From Listeria immobilis (lineage in GTDB: Bacteria; Bacillota; Bacilli; Lactobacillales; Listeriaceae): a stretch of 64,000 nucleotides of DNA. The position numbers and the translations under genes were made by a program. Below the pieces are notes generated by a model. It saw only the letters and a program-made list of their open reading frames with translations. It did not search any database and was not told where the DNA came from. Below are positions 34,286 to 43,579 of this stretch, in pieces. Location: assembly GCF_014322765.1 (NCBI RefSeq), contig NZ_JAASTZ010000015.1:1-64000 (forward strand), in the 5' to 3' direction. The first letter of the stretch is position 1. Each line of letters starts with the position of its first letter.

Positions 34286-36140
34286 TAAAAAAATAAATTT
34301 AGAAATGAATGATACGGCTTTAATTGCTCAAATGAGTCAACTAGATCAAATGGTTTCAACAGTCGAAAGGCGCTTTACTGAAATGAAAATGACTATTGAA
34401 GATACTGGAAATGCAGATCCTGGATCAAAAATTTCTAACTCTCTAGGTGGCCTACAATCCAGTGTTGCCTCAATCAGTGATGCTTTTAGTTTATTAGGGT
34501 CTAGTGGAGAGTCTATAACTTCAGGTTTTGGTGCTGCGGTAGGATCTGTTGGAGGAATCACAGACGCATTTAAAAATCTTGGTTCCAGTGTTCAAAATGG
34601 TTCACTCTTTTCAAGCCTAGCAACAGGTATTGGTGGTATGGGAAGTATGCTAAATGGTGTTGTTGGCGGTGTGCAAGGTATTAGTAACTTAGCTAGTGGA
34701 TTTATGGAGTTGAAAAAAAGCGTAGGTGGTTTAATGTCTTCCGTCGGTGGTGTTTCAGGAATTATGTCTAAGCTAACTTCTCCAATGGGGCTAGTTATTA
34801 TCGGGATTGTTGCGCTTGTGGCAGCATTTGCTTATTTAATGTCAACTAATGAATCATTTAGAAATTCAGTTATGTCAGTCGTTACACAGGTTGGTCAATT
34901 ATTTGGACAATTAATAGCAACCTTGATGCCTATTATTATGCAAATTGTTACTGCGGTTGGTCAAATTGGAGCAGCTTTAATGCCGATTGTCGTGCAATTT
35001 ATCGCATTCTTTGCACAACTTTTAGCACAATTAATGCCATTTATCTCCATGCTTGTATCCATGCTTATGCCCGTAATAATGCAAATTGTCCAAGCCGTCA
35101 TGTCGCTTGTGTCAGCGCTTTTACCAAGTATTATGGCTATTATTCAAGGTATTATGGGAGTTATTCAGTTCTTAATTCCAATCATTATTCAAATTGCCAC
35201 TGTAGTAATACAAATTGTTGTGACGATTATTTCATACATTAGTAAAATTATACCCGTCGTCATGATGATCATTGGAGTCATTATTTCTGTTATTACTACA
35301 ATTATTAATTATATTGTTGTGATCGCAACGACAATTATAAGTATTATCGGTAAAATCATTAGTTTCGTTGCTAGCGTAATTACTGCAATCATGGGTATTG
35401 TTCAACCGATTATTGGATTTATCACCAATATCTTTAACTCAATAGTTGCTGTTATTGGGGCAGCTTTCCAGATGGTTTTTGCAGTAGCATCAAAAATTTG
35501 GAACGCTATTTTAGCAACCATTTCGGGGATTATTGAAGGGATCAAGTCAATTATTACAGGAATATCAACCACAGTTTCATCAGTCTTTAATGGAGTGAAA
35601 CGAATTATTACTGGGGTTTTTGAAGGTATTAAAAGTGCCTGGGGTGGTTTAACAAATTTTGTGGGAACTATTTTTGACGGTGTTTCGAGTGCAATTCAAA
35701 ATGTAGTAGATAATGTCAAAGGATTTGTGAATGTAGTGATTCGTGGAATTAACTCGGCAATCGGGCTTATTAATAAAATCCCAGGTGTAGAGATTGGTAG
35801 GATTCCGCAACTGATTTCGGGGACAACAAACTTCCAAGGCGGTTTTGCAAGGATGAATGAAGGCGGTCGAGGCGAGATGGTTGTATTACCATCAGGTTCC
35901 CAAGTAATTCCGCATGATGCAACGATGAAGTATGCAAGAGAAAGTGCTCGCGGAAATAGAACTTCACTACTATTGAATCAAGGTAATGATTTGGGTAGAG
36001 TGGAAAATCTTCTAGAGCGTTTATTACAAAAAAATCCAGTAATTAAAATGGACGATAAAGTTGTTTCGGAAGTAGTTAGTCGAAACCAAGCTAATTCGTT
36101 TGATCAGTATAACTATACAATGGGAGGTGCGGCATACTAA
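34275..36140 (+). CDS. Monocin tail tape measure protein, 621 aa
   Basis: A long, very hydrophobic and Ile/Val/Gln-rich protein with several membrane-like stretches (about 170-400), Gly/Ser-rich segments (about 50-160) and a helical C-terminus. ATG 34275 follows AAGGGGGAA; the upstream part of the open frame overlaps the chaperone gene and is not used. Tape measure length sets tail length. At about 0.15 nm per residue, 621 residues predict a tail near 90-95 nm, short for a siphophage but suitable for a tailocin. Equivalent to lmo0121. Confidence 0.92.
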   Translation: MADNKKINLEMNDTALIAQMSQLDQMVSTVERRFTEMKMTIEDTGNADPGSKISNSLGGLQSSVASISDAFSLLGSSGESITSGFGAAVGSVGGITDAFKNLGSSVQNGSLFSSLATGIGGMGSMLNGVVGGVQGISNLASGFMELKKSVGGLMSSVGGVSGIMSKLTSPMGLVIIGIVALVAAFAYLMSTNESFRNSVMSVVTQVGQLFGQLIATLMPIIMQIVTAVGQIGAALMPIVVQFIAFFAQLLAQLMPFISMLVSMLMPVIMQIVQAVMSLVSALLPSIMAIIQGIMGVIQFLIPIIIQIATVVIQIVVTIISYISKIIPVVMMIIGVIISVITTIINYIVVIATTIISIIGKIISFVASVITAIMGIVQPIIGFITNIFNSIVAVIGAAFQMVFAVASKIWNAILATISGIIEGIKSIITGISTTVSSVFNGVKRIITGVFEGIKSAWGGLTNFVGTIFDGVSSAIQNVVDNVKGFVNVVIRGINSAIGLINKIPGVEIGRIPQLISGTTNFQGGFARMNEGGRGEMVVLPSGSQVIPHDATMKYARESARGNRTSLLLNQGNDLGRVENLLERLLQKNPVIKMDDKVVSEVVSRNQANSFDQYNYTMGGAAY

Positions 36141-36958
36141 TGAATGACTTGTTTTTAGAGATAAATGGAGAGGTTTATTCGATGAGTGAAACGTTTCCAG
36201 GGCTTTCAGTTCAAGAAGTAGCAAGACAAAGCCCACAATTAAGCATGGAAACTGCTGAAATCGCTGGGACTGATGGTGTTATTCCAGGAACCGTTGCTTT
36301 TAAACCATTTGTCTTTTCGGCAATATGTAATTTACAAGCACTTGATATACCTGATTACCATTTAGCTGTTAGAGAAATTTATGAGTTTCTATTTCAGCGC
36401 GAAAGTTATTATATTTGGAGTAATCAGATGCCTGGTATTCGTTATGAAGTGCATCCAAAACCTTTTGATTTTAGTAGGGAGTCAGACAGAGTTGGACTAT
36501 TGACCATTGAATTTGATGTATTCAAAGGCTATGCAGAATCACGGGGTACGACACTTGATCCACTGACATTTGAAGTGGATTTATGGCAAATGGGGATGAA
36601 CTTATCCAACCGTGATGATCTATTTTACATTTTTAAAGAGAATTCTTTTCGTGTGTACAATGCGGGGAGCGAACGAATTAATCCCCTAATGCGTCATGAG
36701 TTAGATATAGCAATGACTGCAAATGGGATTCCAACGATTAATAATATCACAACTGGAGACTCGTTTCAGTATCAAAATGAACTTAAAAAAACGGACGTCT
36801 TACTATTGAATAACATCTATCCATTTGTAAATAATCGCCGAGTTGGGAAAAATACGAATCATGGAATTATTACTTTAGAAAAAGGCTGGAACGATTTTGA
36901 AATTAAAGGTGTAACAGATGTAACAATTGCTTTTAATTTCCCGTTCATTTATCGGTAG
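36140..36958 (+). CDS. Distal tail (Dit) protein, 272 aa
   Basis: Begins one base into the tape measure stop (TAATG overlap). It has the Dit/SIPHO_tail layout: an N-terminal beta domain (MNDLFLEINGEVYSMSETFP then LQALDIPDYHLAVREIYEFL) and a C-terminal galectin-like beta region ending LEKGWNDFEIKGVTDVTIAF. It forms the hub between tail tube and tip. Equivalent to lmo0122. Confidence 0.88.
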   Translation: MNDLFLEINGEVYSMSETFPGLSVQEVARQSPQLSMETAEIAGTDGVIPGTVAFKPFVFSAICNLQALDIPDYHLAVREIYEFLFQRESYYIWSNQMPGIRYEVHPKPFDFSRESDRVGLLTIEFDVFKGYAESRGTTLDPLTFEVDLWQMGMNLSNRDDLFYIFKENSFRVYNAGSERINPLMRHELDIAMTANGIPTINNITTGDSFQYQNELKKTDVLLLNNIYPFVNNRRVGKNTNHGIITLEKGWNDFEIKGVTDVTIAFNFPFIYR

Positions 36959-36964
36959 GTGATG

Positions 36965-38104
36965 ATGATGGATTATTTAATTATTCAAAGTATGGACAAA
37001 GAAGTGGAAGAGATATTGACGGATATTGACTATGGTTCATTTTCGTATGATTATGAAAAAAATACAACTCGATCTATCTCTTTTACCGTAAATAAAACAA
37101 AACAAAATTCAAGTGTTTTTGATTTATTGGGAAACGAAGCCGTGATTATTTATCGAGGTCAACAATTTGTTGTGAAAAAATGTGCCCCTAAGTCCATTGG
37201 GAAAACCATTTCTAAGCAAATAACTGCACAACATATTAGTTATACAGTGCAAGATCATGTTCAATACAATGTGAAAAAAGGGCTAAAAAAATATTCGATT
37301 CAAACGGTAATGGAATTTGCTTTAGAGAATAATGTGTTAGGTTTTTCTCATAAAATCATAGGAAGTTTTCCTCTAGTTGAGCTAGAAGATTTAGGAAATA
37401 AGAATGGATTAGAGTTAGTTAATTTATGTTTAGAAGAATTTGGCGCAATATTATTTGCAGACAACAAAAAACTATATTTTTATGATGAAGCTAGTTGGTA
37501 TTTGAAAACAGAAAAGCAATTTCGCTACTTGTACAATACAGAAGATATTTCGGTAGATACTAATACTGATAATTTAAAAACGCAGATAAAATGTTATGGC
37601 AAGCAAAAAGAAAATGCAGATAAGCTAACGGGAGATAACAAATATTTAGCTGTAGTTACCTATACTTCGCCAAATGAAGCTATCTATGGTAAGCGAATGG
37701 CAAATGCTAAAAGTGATGACAAAATAACAAATAATGCAGACTTATTAAACTTTGCAAAAAAACAAATTTTAGACGTTCCTGAAACTTCTTTAAATATTAC
37801 TTATAAAGGGCAAGAAGAAGTTTCAGAGCGAGATGTTTGGTATTTTATTCATGAGCCAATGCATTTTGAAACGGAAGTTAAAGTTACACGAATTAAATCA
37901 GCGCACCCGTGGAGCAGGAAGTTTCAAGATGTTGGTTTTAGTAATACGAGGCGGGATATGGTTCGGATTCAAACCCAAATAGCAAATCAAGTTAAAAAAG
38001 CTAGTATAGATACGAATAAGATTAATTCGTTTTCAAACATCGCAATGAATGCTTTTGATTCACGAATTTTAACGGAAGTAGTAGGTGTTGTAGATGGCGA
38101 CTGA
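36965..38104 (+). CDS. Tail-associated lysin/tail tip (Tal, gp18-like) protein, about 380 aa
   Basis: Starts in a run of ATG codons (36962-36970) preceded by TAGGTGATG across the dit stop; the exact start is uncertain. The sequence (SVDTNTDNLKTQIKCYGKQK, then QEEVSERDVWYFIHEP) matches the Prophage_tail/Tal N-terminal domain family. It lacks a recognisable C-terminal lytic domain, so the tip may not degrade wall. It overlaps the next gene by 11 bases. Equivalent to lmo0123. Confidence 0.88.
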   Translation: MMDYLIIQSMDKEVEEILTDIDYGSFSYDYEKNTTRSISFTVNKTKQNSSVFDLLGNEAVIIYRGQQFVVKKCAPKSIGKTISKQITAQHISYTVQDHVQYNVKKGLKKYSIQTVMEFALENNVLGFSHKIIGSFPLVELEDLGNKNGLELVNLCLEEFGAILFADNKKLYFYDEASWYLKTEKQFRYLYNTEDISVDTNTDNLKTQIKCYGKQKENADKLTGDNKYLAVVTYTSPNEAIYGKRMANAKSDDKITNNADLLNFAKKQILDVPETSLNITYKGQEEVSERDVWYFIHEPMHFETEVKVTRIKSAHPWSRKFQDVGFSNTRRDMVRIQTQIANQVKKASIDTNKINSFSNIAMNAFDSRILTEVVGVVDGD

Positions 38105-38393
38105 AATTAGAGTGCTAAAAAATACAGATAATACCGTTTTCTATCCAAAAACACACTTAATGGCAATCGAAGGCCTAAATGAAGCGACATCAAGTACTGC
38201 TGGATTAATGGCTCCTAGTGATAAAACGAAATTAAATAGTATAGAAGCAAATGCGGAAAAAAATAATGTAACAGCGGCTGATATTTCGAATTGGAATAAA
38301 AAGCAGGATACGATTTTGACTTCGGAAAATGGATTTAAATTCAAAATAGTTGTAACGGATACTGGAGAATTAAAGACAACTAAAGTGGATTAG
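38094..38393 (+). CDS. Small tail fibre/collar protein, 99 aa
   Basis: It carries the repeated module seen in two later genes, here IRVLKNTDNTVFYPKTHLMAIEGL (about residues 4-27), followed by STAGLMAPSDKTKLNSIEANA, a pattern common in phage baseplate and fibre proteins. It is likely a baseplate component or short fibre that helps attach the receptor-binding protein. Overlaps the tail tip gene by 11 bases. Equivalent to lmo0124. Confidence 0.75.
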   Translation: MATEIRVLKNTDNTVFYPKTHLMAIEGLNEATSSTAGLMAPSDKTKLNSIEANAEKNNVTAADISNWNKKQDTILTSENGFKFKIVVTDTGELKTTKVD

Positions 38394-38407
38394 AAGGGGA
38401 GGTATTT

Positions 38408-38983
38408 ATGAAATTAGACTTATGGAAATGGGAAATGCTCCTTCAAGGGCGTGAGTTCAGAAATAAAACTAACGATAATTGGCAGAAATTAATGGATTGG
38501 TCCAGTTTTATTTCAACTGGTTTGGACGCAATTTATGTATATATCAATAAAGCAGACGCAAGCCTAAATCAAAAAATTGAAACAGTGGATAAAGCAGTAA
38601 ATGTAAGAATAAATGAGCTGATTAATGGGGTTCCGCAGCTAGATGAAGTTGTTGATGCTAGAACAGATGCGTTTGGTGAGAAATATCCAGTTTTAAGAGC
38701 GCGTTTAAATGAGGAGCAAGTTATTTATAGTAAAAAGAGTACGCTGCAATTTGATGTGGATAGTATTATTTCGATGCAAGAACAAGATATTGGACTGCTT
38801 ACTAGTAAATCAATTACAGAACCGCAAACAGTTTGCTTTTTAAATGTTTCAAGCCTGGATGAGCAAGCAGATATTATTCTTGAAAAAACAGGGGAGACTA
38901 GTTTTTCAGACAAATTAACTAGTTTAGTATTTGCGAGAATAGGAACAAATGAACGTTACCAAATGGAACAATTGGTTGTGTAA
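38408..38983 (+). CDS. Tail/baseplate protein, 191 aa
   Basis: The helical N-terminus (FRNKTNDNWQKLMDWSSFIS then ADASLNQKIETVDKAVNVRINELIN) is a coiled coil like those of phage upper-baseplate and fibre proteins. The C-terminal part is beta-like. Unlike its neighbours it lacks the FYPETH module. Probably a trimeric connector. Ribosome binding site GGGGAGG. Equivalent to lmo0125. Confidence 0.75.
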   Translation: MKLDLWKWEMLLQGREFRNKTNDNWQKLMDWSSFISTGLDAIYVYINKADASLNQKIETVDKAVNVRINELINGVPQLDEVVDARTDAFGEKYPVLRARLNEEQVIYSKKSTLQFDVDSIISMQEQDIGLLTSKSITEPQTVCFLNVSSLDEQADIILEKTGETSFSDKLTSLVFARIGTNERYQMEQLVV

Positions 38984-38997
38984 AGGAGGAGTGAAGT

Positions 38998-39477
38998 ATG
39001 ACTGAAATTAAACGAATGCTACAAACAAAGGAAGATCAGTCAAAAGAACAATTTTATCCAGAAACACATGTGGAAGGAATTGTTGGGTTAACAGATTTTG
39101 TTTCTGGCCAACTTCCAACAGGTGTTGTTAGTGTTAATGGCAAGTCTGGCAGTGTTTTGCTAGAAGCAGCAGATGTTTATGCCGCAAGAAAAGATCATAA
39201 TCATAATGTAGCTACTTACACAACAGATGGATTTATGAGTTCGTTTGATAAAATAAAAATTGATGAACTAGTATCGCCGGAAGCAGGCGTTGTAAGTGTT
39301 AATGGGAAAACGGGCATTGTTGATTTATTTGCATCTGATGTTGAAGCAGCAACAGTGAACCACACCCACTCAGATGCTTCAGCTAGTGAAAGTGGATTTT
39401 TATCAATAGAAGACAAAGGAAAACTAGATGCGATGCCAATAATCGCGCTGGAAACTATTAAGGAGGTAATAGAATGA
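38998..39477 (+). CDS. Tail fibre protein with duplicated module, 159 aa
   Basis: An N-terminal FYPETHVEGIVGL module (about 17-29) is followed by two tandem copies of a unit of about 52 residues: GVVSVNGKSGSVLLEAADVY... and GVVSVNGKTGIVDLFASDVE..., each ending in DHNHN/NHTHS and then a FxSxxDKxKxD motif. Such units with VNGKxGxV occur in phage fibres. The His-rich turns could bind metal in a trimer, as in other fibres. Ribosome binding site AAAGGAGGAG. Overlaps the next gene by four bases. Equivalent to lmo0126. Confidence 0.82.
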   Translation: MTEIKRMLQTKEDQSKEQFYPETHVEGIVGLTDFVSGQLPTGVVSVNGKSGSVLLEAADVYAARKDHNHNVATYTTDGFMSSFDKIKIDELVSPEAGVVSVNGKTGIVDLFASDVEAATVNHTHSDASASESGFLSIEDKGKLDAMPIIALETIKEVIE

Positions 39478-40010
39478 CTAAAATTGTAAAAATGTCAGAG
39501 AAAAATGAACACGGAACTTTAGAACAATTCTATCCAGAAACACATGCCGAGGCTGTTAAAGGATTAGTGAGTGTTTCAGAAGAAGAAAAAACAATTTGGG
39601 ATGGTAAGGAAAGTACAGAAGGAGCAGAACAAAAAGCGAATACAGCGTTAAATAGCGCTAAAGAATATGTCGATACTATTGGGGAGGGGATAGTGGTTTT
39701 TAAAGGAGCAAACCATATGGGAGCAGGTCAAGCATTTAAATGGGACCCTTTTAAGCTGAAATTTGGTTTAACACTATTGTTTAGTCGATATGATACAACA
39801 AATAATACTCCATACGATTATTATTATCATTCCGTATTCTTATCTAAGGCTCAACTAGTTGAGTTAGCTGGAAAAGGTGTCTTAATGCAAATGCCATCAA
39901 CAACTTATGGAGATCGAAAATACCTCTATATATCAACAACTGGGCTTTCTGGACATGCTGATAATTTGAATTCTCCGGCCTGGGTGCTTCGCCAAATAGC
40001 AATAATGTAA
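39474..40010 (+). CDS. Candidate receptor-binding tail protein, 178 aa
   Basis: An N-terminal FYPETHAEAVKGL module (about 19-31) is followed by a short helix and a C-terminal domain (about 75-178) rich in Tyr, His and Gly (FKGANHMGAGQAFKWDPFKL, then YDYYYHSVFLSKAQLVELAG) that resembles lectin-like phage receptor-binding heads. As the last structural gene before holin it is the best candidate for target-cell specificity. Equivalent to lmo0127. Confidence 0.78.
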   Translation: MTKIVKMSEKNEHGTLEQFYPETHAEAVKGLVSVSEEEKTIWDGKESTEGAEQKANTALNSAKEYVDTIGEGIVVFKGANHMGAGQAFKWDPFKLKFGLTLLFSRYDTTNNTPYDYYYHSVFLSKAQLVELAGKGVLMQMPSTTYGDRKYLYISTTGLSGHADNLNSPAWVLRQIAIM

Positions 40011-40028
40011 TCAAAAAGGAGGGTTTCC

Positions 40029-40451
40029 ATGGAAGTCATACTAAAAGTTGGGATACTGGGATTTGGTGCGGTGTTTGGATACTTATTTGGGGAAGTGGAT
40101 CTATTGGTAAAAGTGCTTGTATGCTTTATTGTAGCTGATTATATTTCTGGGCTACTTGCTTCAGGGTATCAAGGACAACTAAATAGCAAGATGGGTTTCA
40201 AAGGAATCGCAAAAAAGATTGCAATCTTAATTTTAGTGGCTATTGCACACCAAGTAGACTTGATTCTAGGAACGCATAATACAACCCGAGATGCAGTTAT
40301 CTTTTTCTATTTGGCAAATGAGCTGATTTCTATATTGGAAAACTTCATACGAATGGAAATGAAAGTGCCGGAAGTTTTGAAAAATTTAATTTCTATTTTT
40401 GATTCAAAAGCAGGTGAAAAGGAGGAAAAGCATGACAAAAATTTGGATTGA
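40029..40451 (+). CDS. Phage holin (holin_4/Cph1 family), 140 aa
   Basis: Three to four membrane segments (about 5-20, 28-50, 66-84) and the typical stretch LVCFIVADYISGLLASGYQG (about 33-52). The C-terminus is charged (about 118-140). It permeabilises the membrane so that the amidase can reach the wall and the particles escape. It overlaps the amidase gene by 20 bases. Equivalent to lmo0128. Confidence 0.92.
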   Translation: MEVILKVGILGFGAVFGYLFGEVDLLVKVLVCFIVADYISGLLASGYQGQLNSKMGFKGIAKKIAILILVAIAHQVDLILGTHNTTRDAVIFFYLANELISILENFIRMEMKVPEVLKNLISIFDSKAGEKEEKHDKNLD

Positions 40452-41160
40452 TGCAGGGCATGGAGGAAAAGATTCAGGAGCTACTGGAAATGGTCTTGTT
40501 GAGAAAAATTGGGTATTAGCTATTTCCAAGCAGTTAGAAGTGGATTTGACGAAGGCTGGTTTTGATGTAGGAATGACAAGAAAAAATGATACTTTTTATG
40601 GCTTAAGTAATCGGGCACAAAGAGCAAATAACCTAAAAGCAAATTTATTCATCTCAATTCATTTTAATGCAGGTGGAGGAATGGGATATGAAGACTATAT
40701 TTTTACCTCCACACCAGCAAAAACTAAAGAAATCCAAAAAATAATTCATAAAAATGTGATTGCAAAAGTTTCTAAACATGGTATGCGTGATCGAGGAATG
40801 AAAAAAGCAAATTTTGCTGTTTTGCGAGAAACGGCTATGGACGCTATTTTACTAGAGGCAGGTTTTTGCGATAGCAATGATTCAGCAATTCTCAAAACAA
40901 GTGCATTTCAGCGAGATTTTTGTTTAGGAATTGTAAAAGCTGTACAAGAAATCTTTAATGTTCAAGCAACCAAATATCGAGCGGGAAAATATTCGACAAG
41001 TGATGATGCGATTTCAGGTAAAAATCTAAAAGGTTATTTACCAGCAGGGACAAAGGTTTTTATTTATAAAGAATTAGCAAAAACAATTAATTTAACAACA
41101 ACAAAAGGTGTTCCGGGAAGCTGGATTTTAAAATCAGAAGTGAATGCTGGAAAAAGGTAA
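40432..41160 (+). CDS. N-acetylmuramoyl-L-alanine amidase (endolysin), 242 aa
   Basis: Starts KIWIDAGHGGKDSGATGNGLVEKNW, the first zinc His and Glu of Amidase_3. The second zinc His follows in LFISIHFNAGGG (about 80-91), and the catalytic Glu is in DAILLEAGFC (about 142-151). The C-terminal part (about 185-242; RAGKYSTSDDAISGKNLKGY) is a wall-binding region. It lyses the producing cell to release monocins. ATG 40432 follows AAAGGAGGAAA; the longer reading has no site. Equivalent to lmo0129; a terminator follows. Confidence 0.94.
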   Translation: MTKIWIDAGHGGKDSGATGNGLVEKNWVLAISKQLEVDLTKAGFDVGMTRKNDTFYGLSNRAQRANNLKANLFISIHFNAGGGMGYEDYIFTSTPAKTKEIQKIIHKNVIAKVSKHGMRDRGMKKANFAVLRETAMDAILLEAGFCDSNDSAILKTSAFQRDFCLGIVKAVQEIFNVQATKYRAGKYSTSDDAISGKNLKGYLPAGTKVFIYKELAKTINLTTTKGVPGSWILKSEVNAGKR

Positions 41161-41196
41161 AAAAGAGAGCGGCCAATTTTGGTCGCTCCTTTTGTA
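41160..41196. terminator. Terminator at the end of the monocin locus
   Basis: GAGCGGCCAA pairs with TTGGTCGCTC between an A run and a T run. It also serves the convergent nucleotidase gene. Confidence 0.85.
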
Positions 41197-41199
41197 CAG

Positions 41200-43536
41200 T
41201 TAATTTTTCTTTCGCAAAACATAAAGTGCAGTTGTTGTTAAAACTAAGCCAAACACTGTCGCAAGTCCTGTTGTATCGCCAGTTGTTGGCAAGGAAGTGT
41301 TAGTTTTAATTCCAACAGGCGACAATTTAGCTGGCTTTTCATTTGTAGTTATTCCGCCATTAGATGCACCGTTATCATTAGTTGTGTTGTCGTTACCTGT
41401 GCCACCACTATTACTACTTCCATTATCAACCCCACCATTACCACTTCCATTATCTGGAGGCGTTGTTGCGGCTGCTTGGACAGTTGTTTGGAAAGTGGTG
41501 CTATAGCCATTTGTGTCGGTGATTGTAGTTGTTACTTGATCGCCTTTTTTAAGGTCTAGGGCAGAAACATTAACAGAGAAGTTACCTTTTGTATCAGATG
41601 TTGTGTTTGGTAATGTAGCACGTGCTAATTTTACCGTTGTGGTTGCTTTTTGAACTTCGACATTAACACCCGGCAAAGTAGTACCGGTTAGCATTGTGTC
41701 TTTTTCTGTTAGTTTATTGATTTTTGTTGCGTCTTTTAATGCTTTGATAGCTGCATCAGCTGTTTCTTTGTCGATTTCAGCTTGGGATTTGTAAACTTTA
41801 CGGCCTTCTTTTTGGGCGGTGATTACTTTTCCAGCAGCTTTTTGTTCTTTGATATAATTGATGAAAGTTTCTGTGTCTGGGTCAATGGCTGTAACTAAGT
41901 TTGCTTTTTTAAATGCAGAAAATCCATCACCACCACCGAATAAGAAATCATTGATTACGACCTTGTATTTTTGGTCAGATTTTAACGGAGTACCATCTTC
42001 TGTTGTAACGCTAGCAACTTTGTAAGCATGATCTAAGTCATCTGTATCAGTGAAAGTGTATTTTAATCCAGAAATTTGTAAAAAGTAAGTTTGGTTACTT
42101 AAATATTGTTGGTTTAGTGCTTCTAAAATATCTGCACCAGACATTTCCACTACTTGAAGAATGTTTCCGAATGGTTGAACAGCTTGTGCCGCACCCCAGG
42201 TAATTTCGTTTTGGCCATTTGCCAGACGTGTTGTGAGATCAGCACGAATGCCGCCATTATTTGTCATAGCAAAATCTACGTCAGCGCCTGCTTTGTTTGC
42301 CATATAGCGTTGTGCATCAGTAATCATATTACCAAGTTCAGATTCTTTATCATCTAGGGCTTGATTGTCTGGATTTGTTTCGCGGGAAATGACGTCTTTA
42401 TTTGCTAACCCGATAGTTTCGTTGATAACTCCTTCAATGCGGCTTTTCGCATCTTCGGTAACAGCGGTAATATCGGCAGTTGGAGAGACGCTTCTTGTAT
42501 TATATGTAATTTTTGCATCTGGAGGTGAAACGAAATCGCCGGTTGTTTTATCAAGTTTGCCAGTTACATCAGAAAAAGCTTTTCCGTTATTGTAGCTTTG
42601 AACGATACGAGTTTTACCAACTAATCCATTTGTATATTGATGATTATGCCCCGCAAGGACTAAATCGACGGAGTTATTTGGGTCTAGTTCGTTGGCTTTC
42701 GTCATCATATTAGCAGCTTCTCCAGCTACATCTTGTTTTGTTCCAGTATTTGGATTTCCAGAAGATAGAGCAGGAACATGAGATAAGACAACGATAGCGT
42801 TAACACCTTGGTTTCTAAGTTCAGCAGAATATTTTACGATTGTATCCGCTTCATCAAGAAAATCGTAATCTTGAATATGGCTTGCAAGCACTAAGTTTGG
42901 AATTTCTGTAGTAACAATACCGATGAAACCAACTTTGACACCAGCAATTTCTTTTACATAATATGGTGAAAATCCTTCTGCAACAGTGTTTGTTCCTTTA
43001 TTTACAACGTTTGCTGCAACAATCTTCATATCACTTTTAACTCGAGGATAACCTTCCACAATTGGTCCAAATTTGCTCGTAGAAACACCATCTAAAATTC
43101 GTTTGTATTCTGGCAATCCTTCATCAAATTCGTGGTTCCCAAGTGTACCGACTTCGAAATTCATTTTTTGAAGGACTTTCATTGTTGGCTCGTCTTGAAG
43201 TAATCCAGAAACTGCTGGACTAGCACCAACCATATCACCTGCTTGAACGCGAATGGCATTATCAGCAGTAGCATCAGGATTTGCCTGCAAAAATGAGCTA
43301 GTGGCATTATCCAAGTTTGGTGCTAGATAGTCTGCTCCGCCAATTGGTGAGCCAGATGCATCTTTGGAGGCTGTTTCAAGCGCTCCGTGAAAATCATTTA
43401 TTCCTAAAATCTGGATTGGAACGGTGTCTGCCGCCGCTTGCACTGAATTCCCGGTGAATGGTGCAGTTAGTCCAATTGTGAGCCCTGCTGCGAGTAAAAC
43501 ATGTGTAGTTTTCTTGAAAAATTTGTTCACTTTCAC
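41200..43536 (-). CDS. LPXTG-anchored 5'-nucleotidase/metallophosphatase, 778 aa
   Basis: A signal peptide (KKTTHVLLAAGLTIGLTAPF) leads to a calcineurin-like phosphoesterase domain (about 45-330; LGINDFHGAL, AGDMVGASPAV, LGNHEFDEG, LAGHNHQY) and a 5'-nucleotidase C-terminal domain (about 370-560; MTNNGGIRADL, GGGDGFSAF). A Ser/Asn/Gly-rich wall spacer and sorting signal LPTTGD with a hydrophobic tail follow. It hydrolyses extracellular nucleotides. GTG 43536 is shown; GTG 43530 also fits. A cre-like site lies just upstream. Equivalent to lmo0130. Confidence 0.93.
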   Translation of the reverse strand: MKVNKFFKKTTHVLLAAGLTIGLTAPFTGNSVQAAADTVPIQILGINDFHGALETASKDASGSPIGGADYLAPNLDNATSSFLQANPDATADNAIRVQAGDMVGASPAVSGLLQDEPTMKVLQKMNFEVGTLGNHEFDEGLPEYKRILDGVSTSKFGPIVEGYPRVKSDMKIVAANVVNKGTNTVAEGFSPYYVKEIAGVKVGFIGIVTTEIPNLVLASHIQDYDFLDEADTIVKYSAELRNQGVNAIVVLSHVPALSSGNPNTGTKQDVAGEAANMMTKANELDPNNSVDLVLAGHNHQYTNGLVGKTRIVQSYNNGKAFSDVTGKLDKTTGDFVSPPDAKITYNTRSVSPTADITAVTEDAKSRIEGVINETIGLANKDVISRETNPDNQALDDKESELGNMITDAQRYMANKAGADVDFAMTNNGGIRADLTTRLANGQNEITWGAAQAVQPFGNILQVVEMSGADILEALNQQYLSNQTYFLQISGLKYTFTDTDDLDHAYKVASVTTEDGTPLKSDQKYKVVINDFLFGGGDGFSAFKKANLVTAIDPDTETFINYIKEQKAAGKVITAQKEGRKVYKSQAEIDKETADAAIKALKDATKINKLTEKDTMLTGTTLPGVNVEVQKATTTVKLARATLPNTTSDTKGNFSVNVSALDLKKGDQVTTTITDTNGYSTTFQTTVQAAATTPPDNGSGNGGVDNGSSNSGGTGNDNTTNDNGASNGGITTNEKPAKLSPVGIKTNTSLPTTGDTTGLATVFGLVLTTTALYVLRKKN

Positions 43537-43564
43537 ACTCTCCCTTTTTTTCGCCAGTGGCAAT

Positions 43565-43579
43565 TTGTAAGCGCTAACT
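43565..43579. promoter_or_regulatory. CcpA cre-like site upstream of the 5'-nucleotidase
   Basis: TTGTAAGCGCTAACT matches WTGNAARCGNWWWCA in 14 of 15 positions. It lies about 30 bases upstream of the start codon, where CcpA binding would repress transcription. Confidence 0.65.

Noticed and set aside
34600-35500. Integral membrane transporter in the tape measure gene
   Set aside because: The hydrophobic stretches, length and position between chaperone and Dit genes are typical of tape measure proteins.
37000-38100. Lytic domain in the monocin tail tip protein
   Set aside because: The protein ends after the structural domain and no peptidase or amidase motif is visible.
41297-41506. Pro/Leu-rich open frame opposite the nucleotidase wall spacer
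   Set aside because: It is the antisense shadow of a Ser/Asn/Gly-rich repeat region and has no ribosome binding site.
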